The notes beneath the pieces are model-generated. The model did no database searches, had not been told where the DNA came from, and saw only the letters and a program-made list of their open reading frames with translations. The translations under genes and the position numbers were made by a program. Shown one piece after another: positions 28,748-36,667 of a stretch of 64,000 bases of DNA. Origin of the DNA: Gallionellaceae bacterium. GTDB taxonomy: Bacteria; Pseudomonadota; Gammaproteobacteria; Burkholderiales; Thiobacillaceae. The first letter of the stretch is position 1, and each line of letters opens with the position of its first letter. Location: the NCBI GenBank assembly GCA_028714735.1, contig JAQTLU010000004.1, forward strand, positions 62,001-126,000, given 5' to 3'.

Positions 28748-28888
28748 GAGATACTGGCGGAGTTCCCCGGCAATCGGAGCCTGCGCCTGCCCATGCTGCC
28801 GCACAGCCGTAGTTTGAACCTGTCCAATTCCGCGCTGGTGGTCTACGAGGCTTGGCGGCAAACTGGGTTACGGGTGGTAGGTAATTAA
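28748..28888 (+). pseudogene. trmL: Duplicated 3' fragment of trmL
   Basis: The frame from [19 protein letters not shown] to the stop repeats the last 47 codons of trmL (from 26634). It keeps [21 protein letters not shown] but lacks one alanine codon and has many silent changes. The first 17 bases after the junction (from GAGATACTGG) are identical to intact trmL, and the sequence before 28748 is unrelated. With no N-terminal two thirds it cannot be active. It looks like the remnant left when a segment inserted at the trmL 3' end, or a partial duplication. Confidence 0.85.
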
Positions 28889-29083
28889 GGATATGGGGAT
28901 ACCTTGGCCTGTTCCCTATAGATGCGGTTGAAATGGGTTTCGCCCAAACCGAAACGCCCCTGCCGATCCGCAACCGGGTTTGGAAAAGAATTACACCAAC
29001 TGCGCTTGAACGCAACGGCCTGACTCGGATTGGCGGTGCCCATACGACAGGTGTGACGCCATGAGTACGCTGCAATATGCGGG

Positions 29084-30058
29084 CTATTCGTCCCGCAATT
29101 CCCGGTTCAACAGGGCGGCCACGGCCTCGCGCGGCGGCAGTTTCTGGTCGAGTATGGCGCATACCGCCTCGGCGATGGGCATCTCGACGCCCATCGTGCC
29201 GGCCAGCCGGCAGACTTCACGGGCCGTGGTAACGCCTTCGGCGACGTGGCCGAGTTCGCGCAGGATGCCTTCCAGGCTTTCGCCCTGGGCGAGTCGGAGA
29301 CCGACCCGGCGGTTGCGCGACAGGTCGCCGGTGCAGGTGAGGATCAGGTCGCCCATGCCGGACAGGCCCATGAAGGTTTCCTGGCGGCCACCCAGGCCCA
29401 GGCCCAGGCGGGTGATCTCGGCCAGGCCGCGGGTGAGCAGGGCGGCGCGGGCGTTGAGGCCGAAGCCGAGGCCGTCGGAGATGCCGGCGGCGATGGCGAT
29501 GACGTTCTTGATTGCGCCGCCGACCTCGACGCCGGGCAGGTCGTTGCTGGAATAGAGACGCAGGCGCGGCCGGTGCAGGTCATGCGCGGCGCGGCGGGCG
29601 AATTCGCCGTCGTTGGCGGCCACGGTCAGCGCGGCCGGCTGGCCGGCGGCAACTTCCTGGGCAAAGCTCGGGCCGGACAGGGCGGCCATGTCGTCGCGGC
29701 CCGGCCATTCCTCGGCGGCGACCTGATGCGGCAGCTTCATGGTGCCGGTTTCGAAGCCCTTGCACAGCCAGACCAGGGGGCTGGGTGCGCCGTGCACCTG
29801 GCGCAGCAGGTCGCGGAATCCGGAGGTGGGCACGGCGCTGACCAGATAGTCGGCGCCGGTGATTGCCTCCGCCAGGTCGGCGGTGACGTTCAGGTCGCGC
29901 AGCGGAAAGCCGGGCAGGTAGCGGGCATTGGCGCCGTCCTGGCGCATCTGCCCGGCATGCTCGGGGTTGCGGGTCCACAGGGCGACTTGCGCCTCCCCGG
30001 CCAGGCTTAACGCCAGGCCGGTACCCCAGGCGCCAGCCCCCAATACCGCGATCTTCAT
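29084..30058 (-). CDS. gpsA: Glycerol-3-phosphate dehydrogenase [NAD(P)+]
   Basis: Supplies sn-glycerol-3-phosphate for phospholipids from dihydroxyacetone phosphate. The 324 residues start with the Rossmann motif KIAVLGAGAWGTGLAL. They contain VSAVPTSGFRDLLRQ, WLCKGFE, the substrate-binding VEVGGAIKNVIAIAAGISDGLGFGLNARAALLTRGL (catalytic Lys in GGAIKN) and LTCTGDLSRNRRVG. It lies 13 bp after secB on the same strand, the common proteobacterial secB-gpsA pairing. It is the last gene of the long minus-strand array that starts at the ArsR gene. Confidence 0.96.
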   Translation of the reverse strand: MKIAVLGAGAWGTGLALSLAGEAQVALWTRNPEHAGQMRQDGANARYLPGFPLRDLNVTADLAEAITGADYLVSAVPTSGFRDLLRQVHGAPSPLVWLCKGFETGTMKLPHQVAAEEWPGRDDMAALSGPSFAQEVAAGQPAALTVAANDGEFARRAAHDLHRPRLRLYSSNDLPGVEVGGAIKNVIAIAAGISDGLGFGLNARAALLTRGLAEITRLGLGLGGRQETFMGLSGMGDLILTCTGDLSRNRRVGLRLAQGESLEGILRELGHVAEGVTTAREVCRLAGTMGVEMPIAEAVCAILDQKLPPREAVAALLNRELRDE

Positions 30059-30071
30059 GGCAGTGCCGGAA

Positions 30072-30536
30072 TCAGTTGGGCTTCTGTTCCGCTTGGGCTT
30101 CAGCCTGGGCGCGCTGCTGCAGATACATGGCCTCGAAGTTCACCGGCTGCATGTACAGGGCCGGGAAGCCGGCGCGGGATACCGCTTCGGACACGGTCTC
30201 GCGCAGGTAGGGGAACAGGATGTTGGGGCAGCCGACCGCCAGCATGGGCTCCAGGGCTTCCTGGGGGACGTTCTGGACCCGGAAGATGCCGGCCTGGTGG
30301 GCTTCGACCATGAAGGCGACCTTGTCGTTGATCTTGGCGGTGACCACGGCGGTCAGCACGGTCTGGTAGATGCCGGTGTCGATGGCCTCGCTATGGTTGC
30401 GCAGCTGCACGTCGATCTGGGGCGCGCCCTGGTCCAGGAAGATCTGCGGGGCATTGGGCACTTCGACCGAGAGGTCCTTGAGGTAGATCTTCTCGATGTT
30501 GAAGACCGGCATTGCGGCCTGTTCTTGTTCGCTCAT
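30072..30536 (-). CDS. secB: Protein-export chaperone SecB
   Basis: Tetrameric cytoplasmic chaperone that keeps preproteins unfolded and hands them to SecA. The 154 residues show the family pattern: FNIEKIYLKDLSVEVPNAPQIF, HQAGIFRVQNV, and CPNILFPYLRETVSEAVSRAGFPALYMQPVNFEAMY. The start at 30536 (MSEQEQAAMP) is typical. The frame is open far upstream, but that part overlaps trxC in another frame. It lies 62 bp after trxC and 13 bp before gpsA. grxC-secB neighbourhood is a known proteobacterial arrangement. Confidence 0.96.
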   Translation of the reverse strand: MSEQEQAAMPVFNIEKIYLKDLSVEVPNAPQIFLDQGAPQIDVQLRNHSEAIDTGIYQTVLTAVVTAKINDKVAFMVEAHQAGIFRVQNVPQEALEPMLAVGCPNILFPYLRETVSEAVSRAGFPALYMQPVNFEAMYLQQRAQAEAQAEQKPN

Positions 30537-30598
30537 TTTGGCTTCCGGGTAGTGGGATGGGGAAAGCGGGCCATTATAGCCGCTTAGTGATGACGGTT

Positions 30599-31021
30599 TT
30601 ACAGGTGTTGGCGCAGCCAGGCGGCGAGTTGCGGTCCGGGCAGGGCGCCGGAGACCCGGTCCAGTTCGCGGCCATTCCTGAACAGGGCCAGGGTAGGGAT
30701 GCTGCGGATGTTGTGGCGGGCCGCCAGGCCTTGTTCGACCTCGGTGTTCACCTTGACGAAGCGGACCTGGCCACTGTACTGCCCGGCCATCTGCGCGAAG
30801 GTGGGTGCGAACTGCTTGCACGGGCCGCACCAGGGTGCCCAGAAGTCGACCAGGATGGGCAGGCCGTCGCGGGCGGCGAAGCGGTCGAAACTGGCGGCGT
30901 TGAGTTCGATTGGCGCCGGCGGCAACACCGCGCCGGCGCACTTGCCGCATTTGGGCTGGTCGCCGAGACGTTCGGCGGGGACGCGGTTGACGGCTCCGCA
31001 ATGAGGACAGACGAGTTCCAT
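30599..31021 (-). CDS. trxC: Thioredoxin 2 (TrxC type, zinc-binding N-terminus)
   Basis: Cytoplasmic disulfide reductase of 140 residues. The N-terminal zinc ribbon is visible as C5-x-x-C8 and C25-x-x-C28, and the active site is WCGPC at 64-68, followed by a normal thioredoxin fold (IRSIPTLALFRNG). In E. coli TrxC belongs to the OxyR oxidative-stress response. Here it sits with grxC in an array headed by an ArsR-type sensor, which suggests a thiol/persulfide stress role. The spacing to grxC is 55 bp. Confidence 0.95.
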   Translation of the reverse strand: MELVCPHCGAVNRVPAERLGDQPKCGKCAGAVLPPAPIELNAASFDRFAARDGLPILVDFWAPWCGPCKQFAPTFAQMAGQYSGQVRFVKVNTEVEQGLAARHNIRSIPTLALFRNGRELDRVSGALPGPQLAAWLRQHL

Positions 31022-31076
31022 GCGCTGCTCCGGATAAGGCTGATTACCGGAGCAGATGGCGCCATCGCGCCGGATT

Positions 31077-31334
31077 TCAAGCGGCGAGCAGGGGGTCCAG
31101 GCCGCCGCCGGCGTCGAGCGCCGACAGGTCGTCGAAACCGCCGACGTGGTGATCGCCGATGTAGATCTGCGGCACGGTGCGGCGACCGGTGATGCGCATC
31201 ATCTCCTGGCCCTGGGCGGGGTCGAGGTCGATGCGGACCTTCTCGATCTCGGTGACGCCCTTCTTGTTGAGCAGGCGCTCGGCCATCTGGCAGTAGGGAC
31301 AGACGGCGGTGCAGTACATCTTCACGTGGGGCAT
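31077..31334 (-). CDS. grxC: Glutaredoxin 3
   Basis: Dithiol glutaredoxin of 85 residues with the CPYC active site at 12-15 and the glutathione-binding segment RRTVPQIYIGDHHVGGFDDLSALD. It reduces disulfides and mixed glutathione disulfides using glutathione made by the gshAB genes elsewhere in the window. Its ATG is directly preceded by the end of an inverted-repeat element, which provides the only ribosome-binding-site-like bases (GAGATAGG), so translation may depend on that element. Confidence 0.95.
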   Translation of the reverse strand: MPHVKMYCTAVCPYCQMAERLLNKKGVTEIEKVRIDLDPAQGQEMMRITGRRTVPQIYIGDHHVGGFDDLSALDAGGGLDPLLAA

Positions 31335-31336
31335 AT

Positions 31337-31605
31337 GGAGCCTATCTCAGTAGTAAACAGGCCCCGCGCCGGTTGCCTGCGGGATGCAGTGCAAGGCGCG
31401 GGGGACGAAGTGTAGCCATTCTCCACGAGTCGCCCGCAACGACGCAATGCGCCCGCAGGCAGCCGGCCCTTCGGGTTGAGGCCGGGATCGGCGTCTGCGG
31501 CGTTGCGCCGCTTGCGAATGGAATGACCATTCGCCGCGCGACGCGCCTTGCATCCATCCGATCCTGGCCTCAACGCGGAGCCTGCTTACTCCTGAGATAG
31601 GCTCC
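31337..31605. repeat. Inverted-repeat intergenic element, copy 1 (269 bp)
   Basis: The ends are 26-bp inverted repeats with two mismatches, beginning GGAGCCTATCTCAG. The element starts at the base after the rhodanese TAA stop and ends 2 bp before the grxC ATG. A 64-bp core (31492-31555) is about 87% identical to the core of copy 2 at 52022-52085. The core holds a GCGGCG-TTG-CGCCGC hairpin, then GCGAATGG-aatga-CCATTCGC (31514-31534). The left half is a degenerate inverted version of the core, so the whole element can fold back. It has no coding character. It could be a MITE-like element or a structured RNA. Confidence 0.82.
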
Positions 31606-32016
31606 TTACTTCTCCTTGGGCAGGCCGGCCTGCTCCCAGGCCGAGATGCCGCCAGCCAGATTGCTGACGTTCTCGAACCCGGCCTTGCGCAGTACGCCGC
31701 AGGCATGGCCGGAGCGGCTGCCGGTGCGGCAGACCACGACGACCGGCTTGGCCTTGTACTTTTCCAGGCTGGTGAGCTGGTTCTTCAGCTGGCCGAGCGG
31801 AATGTGCTTGGACTTGCCGATGTGGCCGTCGGCATATTCCGAGTTTTCGCGCACGTCCAGGACCAGCGCGTCCTCATGGTTGAACAGCATGACCGCTTCC
31901 TGGGGGCCGACCTGCTTGATGCCGGACAGCCGGCCCATGAGTCCGCTGCCGAACAGCATGAAGCCGGACATGGCGGTGAGCAGGATCAGCCAGATGTTTT
32001 GTTGGACGAATTCCAT
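31606..32016 (-). CDS. Membrane-anchored rhodanese
   Basis: A 136-residue protein with an N-terminal membrane helix (NIWLILLTAMSGFMLFGSGLM) and one rhodanese domain whose active-site cysteine is C96 in CRTGSRSG. Such proteins carry persulfide sulfur on that cysteine. With the neighbouring DUF2892 protein it amounts to a split YgaP: E. coli YgaP fuses rhodanese and DUF2892 membrane parts and is controlled by the ArsR-type YgaV. It belongs to the ArsR-TolC-RND array. The stop codon touches the repeat element that leads into grxC. Confidence 0.9.
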   Translation of the reverse strand: MEFVQQNIWLILLTAMSGFMLFGSGLMGRLSGIKQVGPQEAVMLFNHEDALVLDVRENSEYADGHIGKSKHIPLGQLKNQLTSLEKYKAKPVVVVCRTGSRSGHACGVLRKAGFENVSNLAGGISAWEQAGLPKEK

Positions 32017-32056
32017 CCCTTACCTCGATCTCAATCCAAAGGGGGCGAATTTTAAC

Positions 32057-32284
32057 CTAGCCGCAGCAGGAGCCGTTGCCGGACTTGAAGCCCAGCTTCT
32101 TGAGCAGCTTCTCGGGCGGGCAGAAACCGGTGAAGCCGGATTGCAGCATGTTGAGGCCGACGAAGGCGGTGAACCAGAGCCAGGACATCTGGGTCAGGTC
32201 GATCTGGCCAAAGGCCTGGGCCAGGCCGAGGGACAGCAGCGTCATGAAGCCGGCCATGATGCGGATGATGCGTTCAGTAGTCAT
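32057..32284 (-). CDS. DUF2892 (YgaP-like) inner-membrane protein
   Basis: A 75-residue membrane protein with two hydrophobic segments (IMAGFMTLLSLGLAQAFG; WLWFTAFVGLNMLQSGF), followed by the family hallmark FCPPEKLLKKLG and a terminal cysteine pair, SCCG. DUF2892 proteins often accompany rhodaneses in sulfur-handling loci, and the cysteines could take part in sulfur transfer. It lies 22 bp after the RND pump and 40 bp before the rhodanese gene. Confidence 0.9.
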   Translation of the reverse strand: MTTERIIRIMAGFMTLLSLGLAQAFGQIDLTQMSWLWFTAFVGLNMLQSGFTGFCPPEKLLKKLGFKSGNGSCCG

Positions 32285-32306
32285 GGGTAGATTCCTAGTA
32301 GAAAAG

Positions 32307-35300
32307 TCAGGTGGTTTGCAAACGCCGCTGCCACAGGTAGTAGAACAGCGGGATCACCACCAGGGTCAGCAGGGTGGAAGCGAAGGTGCCGAAGATCAGG
32401 CTCACCGCCAGGCCGCCGAATACCGGGTCGGTGATCATGATGGCGGAACCCAGGATGATCGCCAGGGCAGTCAGCAGGATGGGCCGGAAACGTACCGCGC
32501 CGGCCTCGATGACGGCCTGTTCGAGACCGTAGCCTCGCTTGCGGTAGTCGAGGATGAAGTCGATCAGGAGCAGGGAGTTGCGCACCACGATGCCGGCCAG
32601 GGCGATGACGCCGATCATCGAGGTGGCGGTGAAGGCCTGGTGGGTGGCCCAGTGACCGGGGAAGACGCCGACCAGGGTGAGCGGGATCGCGCCCATGACG
32701 ATGAACGGCAGCACGAAGGACTTGTAGTAGCCGACCAGCACCAGGTAGATCAGGATGATCGCGATGATGAAGGCGGAACCGAGGTCGCGGAAGACGTCCA
32801 GGGTCAGGCGCATCTCGCCGCCCCAGAGCAGGCTGTAGTCGACCACGTCCTTCGGGCTGGCCTGGGTGAAGCCCAGGTTGCCGGTGGTGAAGCTGACGCC
32901 GTTGGCGAGCTTCTGGCCGTCCAGCATCTTGTCCAGGGCGAGCACGGCGTAGACCGGGCTGGACTTGAGCAGCTCGCCGCCGACCATGACCATGGGATGC
33001 TGGTCGCGGTCGTAGATCGGCTTGGCCTCGGTGACCTTTTCCACCGTGGCGATGGCCGACAGCGGCACCTGCATGCCGTGCGGATTGGTCACCCGCAGGC
33101 TCAGCAAGGTATCCGGGGTGGCGCGCAGCTCGCGCGGCAGGCGGACGTTGATGTCGATCGGCTCGCGGGCGTCGTCGGCGTGCAGGGTGCCGATGGCGAA
33201 GCCGGACACGTAGCTGCGCAGCAACTGGGCGACCTGGCCCGGCGCGACTCCGGACAGCAGGGCCTTCTCGGTGTCGACGTGGATGTGGAAGCCCTCGGCG
33301 TTCGCGGTGACCGAGTCGTCCACGTTGATCATGCCGTAGATGTCCTGGAAGTCCTTGTTGACCACGGTCGCGGCCTCGCGCAGCTTGTCGTAGTCGGGAC
33401 CGTACAGCTCGGCCAGGATCTGGGCCTGCACCGGCGGGCCGGGCGGGGTCTCGTAGATCTTCAGCTTGGCCTGCGGGAAGCGGCTGTGCACCGCCGCAAA
33501 CTGCTCGTTCAGGATGTTGGCGATCTCGTGCGAGCTTTCCTTGCGCTCATGCTTGCCGACCAGGTTGACCCGGATCTGGGCCAGGTTCTGGCCGCGCTTG
33601 ATCATGTCGCCACGCACCAGGGCGGCGAAGTCGATCGGCGCGGTCAAGCCCAGGAAGGTCTGGTAGGCAGTCACGTGCGGATAGGCGCCGATGATCCGGC
33701 CGACCTCGCGCGCGACCTGGTCGGTGGCGGCCAGGGCGGTGCCGGCCGGCATGTCCACCTCCACCAGCATGGTGTTGGTGTTGTCGTTCGGCAGCATCTT
33801 CAGTTCGACCCCGAACATCGACAGCGGACCGTTCAGGCCGGACGGCCGGACGAACTGCCAGGCCGGCATCAGCATGGCGCCGACGAGCAGGCCGAGGACG
33901 ATCAGGAAGGTCAGGTTGCGCTTGCCCGGCGAAGCGATCAGGGGCGTGATGACCGCCACATAAGCGCGATGCAGCACGTCCTTGTCGGAGGCGCCGGCAT
34001 CCTCCAGGGTCGGCTTGCTGGCCAGGGCCTGCTGGGCGGCCTTGTTCCGCAGCCACAGGTTCGACGCCCAGGGCACCACCATGTAGGCGATGACGATGGA
34101 GGCGATCATGGCCACCGGCACGTTGAACGGGATCGGCGCCATGAACGGGCCCATCATGCCGGTCACGAAGGCCATCGGGATGAAGGCCAGGATGACTGCG
34201 ATGGTGGCGACGTTGGTCGGGTTGCCGATCTCGTTGGTGGCCTCGATCAGCACCTGGCCGAAGTCCTTGCCTTGGGTGCCGTGGTGCAGGTGGCGGTGGA
34301 TGTTCTCGATCACCACGATGGCGGCGTCGACCAGGAGGCCGAGCGACAGGATCAGCGCGAACAGGGTGATCCGGTTGATGGTCTGGCCAAACGCCAGGCC
34401 TACCGCCAGGACCACGAACAGGATCAGCGGCACGGTCAGGGTGACGATGCCGGCCTCGCGCCAGCCCAGGAAGACCACCAGGATGACGACCACGGAACCG
34501 ATGGCGATGCCCAGGTGCGAGACCAGTTCGTTCACCGCCTCGTCGGCCTTGGCGCCGTCGTTGCGGGTGACCGCCACCTCGATGCCGGTCGGGATGGCCT
34601 GTTTCTTCAGGTCCGCCAGCTTGGCCAGCACTGCGTCGGCAACCACCACGGCGTTGCTGCCGGCCTTCTTGGCGATGGCCAGGGTGACCGCCGGGTTTTC
34701 CGCGCCGGCGGTCTTGCCGGCGGCGGGGCCGTAGGCGAAGCGGGTGGCCTCCTCGGTCTCGGTGGCGCCGTCCTCGATGCGGGCGATGTCCTTCAGGTAG
34801 ACCGGCTGGCCCGTGCGGGAGACGCCGACGACGATCTTGCCGACTTCATCGGACGAGCCGAGGAAACCTGACAGGCGCAACGGCCGCGCCAGGTTGTCCT
34901 GCACCAGTTCGCCTAGGGGGGCGGAGACATTGCTGCCGCGCAGCATCTGGTCGACCCGGTCCAGGGTGAGGCCGGCGGCGTCCAGGCGCTGGGCGTCGAG
35001 CCAGACGTTCACGGCACGGGTGCGGCCGCCGACGATCTGGGTGAAGGACACGCCGGGCACGTTGCGCAATTGTTCCAGCAGGCGCTGGGCGACCTCGCGC
35101 AGGCGGAAATCGTCGTACTGGCCCGAGGTCAGGGTCAGGGTCATGATCGGCACGTCGTCGACGTTGATCGGCTTCACCACCGGCTGCATGGCGCCCGGCG
35201 GCACCCGGTCCATGTTCTGCATCAGCTGGTTGTACAGCTTGACCAGGCTGTCTTCCTGGTTCTGGCCGACCTTGAACTGGACCGTCACCGCGCCGAAGTC

Positions 35301-35594
35301 GTTGGTGGCGTAGCCGAAGGTGTGGTCGACGCCGGACTGGGCGTTCATGATCGCTTCCAGCGGCTTGACGATGAGGTTTTCCACCTCGGCCGCCGAGGCG
35401 CCCGGCTTGGCCACGATGATGTTGGCCGCCGGGACGACGATCTGGGGGTTGTATTCCCGCGGCGTGACCATCAGGGCCAGGATCCCGGTCAGGGTCACCG
35501 CGATGATGGTCAGCGCGGTAAGCTTGGAGGTCAGGAAGGCCCTGGCCAGCTTGCCGGCGATGTTCATCGGGCTGTCGTGTTGGACTTCGCTCAT
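32307..35594 (-). CDS. RND efflux transporter permease, AcrB/D/F family
   Basis: Inner-membrane exporter of 1095 residues, longer than AcrB. It has RND architecture: N-terminal helix (LTALTIIAVTLTGILALMVTP), porter domains, a first helix bundle with SLGLLVDAAIVVIENIHRHLHHG, and a second with VIALAGIVVRNSLLLIDFILDYRKRG. The single Asp in LLVDAAIV, where AcrB has two, suggests a variant proton relay. The gene is 3 bp after its adaptor's stop. The ArsR sensor, rhodanese and DUF2892 neighbours suggest export of sulfur-containing or thiol-reactive compounds, but this is inference. Confidence 0.93.
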   Translation of the reverse strand: MSEVQHDSPMNIAGKLARAFLTSKLTALTIIAVTLTGILALMVTPREYNPQIVVPAANIIVAKPGASAAEVENLIVKPLEAIMNAQSGVDHTFGYATNDFGAVTVQFKVGQNQEDSLVKLYNQLMQNMDRVPPGAMQPVVKPINVDDVPIMTLTLTSGQYDDFRLREVAQRLLEQLRNVPGVSFTQIVGGRTRAVNVWLDAQRLDAAGLTLDRVDQMLRGSNVSAPLGELVQDNLARPLRLSGFLGSSDEVGKIVVGVSRTGQPVYLKDIARIEDGATETEEATRFAYGPAAGKTAGAENPAVTLAIAKKAGSNAVVVADAVLAKLADLKKQAIPTGIEVAVTRNDGAKADEAVNELVSHLGIAIGSVVVILVVFLGWREAGIVTLTVPLILFVVLAVGLAFGQTINRITLFALILSLGLLVDAAIVVIENIHRHLHHGTQGKDFGQVLIEATNEIGNPTNVATIAVILAFIPMAFVTGMMGPFMAPIPFNVPVAMIASIVIAYMVVPWASNLWLRNKAAQQALASKPTLEDAGASDKDVLHRAYVAVITPLIASPGKRNLTFLIVLGLLVGAMLMPAWQFVRPSGLNGPLSMFGVELKMLPNDNTNTMLVEVDMPAGTALAATDQVAREVGRIIGAYPHVTAYQTFLGLTAPIDFAALVRGDMIKRGQNLAQIRVNLVGKHERKESSHEIANILNEQFAAVHSRFPQAKLKIYETPPGPPVQAQILAELYGPDYDKLREAATVVNKDFQDIYGMINVDDSVTANAEGFHIHVDTEKALLSGVAPGQVAQLLRSYVSGFAIGTLHADDAREPIDINVRLPRELRATPDTLLSLRVTNPHGMQVPLSAIATVEKVTEAKPIYDRDQHPMVMVGGELLKSSPVYAVLALDKMLDGQKLANGVSFTTGNLGFTQASPKDVVDYSLLWGGEMRLTLDVFRDLGSAFIIAIILIYLVLVGYYKSFVLPFIVMGAIPLTLVGVFPGHWATHQAFTATSMIGVIALAGIVVRNSLLLIDFILDYRKRGYGLEQAVIEAGAVRFRPILLTALAIILGSAIMITDPVFGGLAVSLIFGTFASTLLTLVVIPLFYYLWQRRLQTT

Positions 35595-35597
35595 GGT

Positions 35598-36656
35598 TCA
35601 GCCCTGGACGCGGTCGCCGTTGTTCAGCGCGCCCGCGTTGCCGGTGACTACGCGGTCGCCGGCGGACAGGCCGGACAGGATTTCCACCTGGTCGCCGTCC
35701 ACGCGGCCGGTGCGCACCATGCGGTATTGCGCGATGCCCTTGGCGTCGACCACGAACACGCCGTCGATGCCGGCGCGGTTGAGCACGGCGGCACTCGGCA
35801 CGCGCAGGACGTTCTGCTTGCCGGAGGCGAACAGCACGCGGGCGAAGGAGCCGCTGCGCAGGCCAGCCGCGGCGACGTCGATCTTGACCAGATGGCTGTG
35901 GGTCATCGGATCGGCGGCCGGCGACAGGCGGGCGATCTTGCCATCCAGCGGCTGGGCCAGGCCGTCGACCTCGATGCGGACAGTGGCGTCCTGCTTCAGA
36001 CACTGGTAGATGCTGTCCGGCACCGAGGTCTGCACCTGCATGCGGGACTGGTTTTCCACCATCAGGACCGGGTGTCCGGGCGCGGAGATGTCGCCTTCGT
36101 TGGCCAGCTTCTGGGTCACCACGCCGTTGATCGGCGAGCTGACCACGGCATAGCGCATCTGGCCCTGGGCGGTCTGCAGGCCGGCCTTGGCCTGGGCGGC
36201 ACGGGAGGCGGCGATGTCGTAGTTCAGCTTCATCTTCTCGTACTGCTGGCGGGTGACCACTTCGTCCTTGAACAGGGCATTGAAGCGGTCGTAATCGGCC
36301 TTGGCGTCCTGCATGGCCTTGTCGGCCTGGTCCAGGCCCAGGCGGGCCTGGGCGACGCCGCCTTCGATGTCCATCGGGTCGATGGTGAACAGGCGCTGGC
36401 CGGCCTTGACCGACTGGCCCTCGGCCACGGCGATGTTCTTGATGTAGCCCATCAGCCGGGAGGCCACCTGGACCGATTCCAGTGCGACCACGGTGCCCGG
36501 CATGGCGCTCAGCACATCCGCTTCGACCGGTTGCAGCGTGACGACGTCTGCCTTGACGGTATTCTGCACCGGCGTGGCGGCGGTCTCTTCGTGCTTGCCG
36601 CCGCAACCGGCCAGGCTGATCGCGAGCGCGAAGACAAGGATAGACAGCTTGTTCAT
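35598..36656 (-). CDS. RND efflux periplasmic adaptor, lipoprotein
   Basis: A 352-residue membrane fusion protein with the lipobox LAGCGG at about residue 16-18. It then has a barrel-sandwich segment (VQVASRLMGYIKNIAVAEGQSVKAGQRLFTIDP), a helical hairpin (VAQARLGLDQADKAMQDAKADYDRFNALFKDEVVTRQQYEKMKLNYD) and beta-barrel domains. I start at ATG 36656, which has GAGGG upstream. A GTG at 36671 would overlap the TolC stop and is the alternative. It joins the TolC channel upstream and the RND pump downstream in one operon. Confidence 0.9.
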   Translation of the reverse strand: MNKLSILVFALAISLAGCGGKHEETAATPVQNTVKADVVTLQPVEADVLSAMPGTVVALESVQVASRLMGYIKNIAVAEGQSVKAGQRLFTIDPMDIEGGVAQARLGLDQADKAMQDAKADYDRFNALFKDEVVTRQQYEKMKLNYDIAASRAAQAKAGLQTAQGQMRYAVVSSPINGVVTQKLANEGDISAPGHPVLMVENQSRMQVQTSVPDSIYQCLKQDATVRIEVDGLAQPLDGKIARLSPAADPMTHSHLVKIDVAAAGLRSGSFARVLFASGKQNVLRVPSAAVLNRAGIDGVFVVDAKGIAQYRMVRTGRVDGDQVEILSGLSAGDRVVTGNAGALNNGDRVQG

Positions 36657-36667
36657 GGGTTCATCCC

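Noticed and set aside
28748..28888. The trmL-like frame as a second functional methyltransferase
   Set aside because: Only the last 47 codons are present; the N-terminal SPOUT part and any start are missing.
31322..31706. Several short frames inside the inverted-repeat element before grxC
   Set aside because: They lie in a repeat with hairpins and differ in frame and strand; none has a ribosome-binding site or protein-like composition. The translated copies of such elements would mimic small hypothetical proteins.
32076..34871. A 931-codon plus-strand frame opposite the second RND pump
   Set aside because: Shadow of the minus-strand permease; low-complexity Gln/Gly/Asp/His protein with no start signal.
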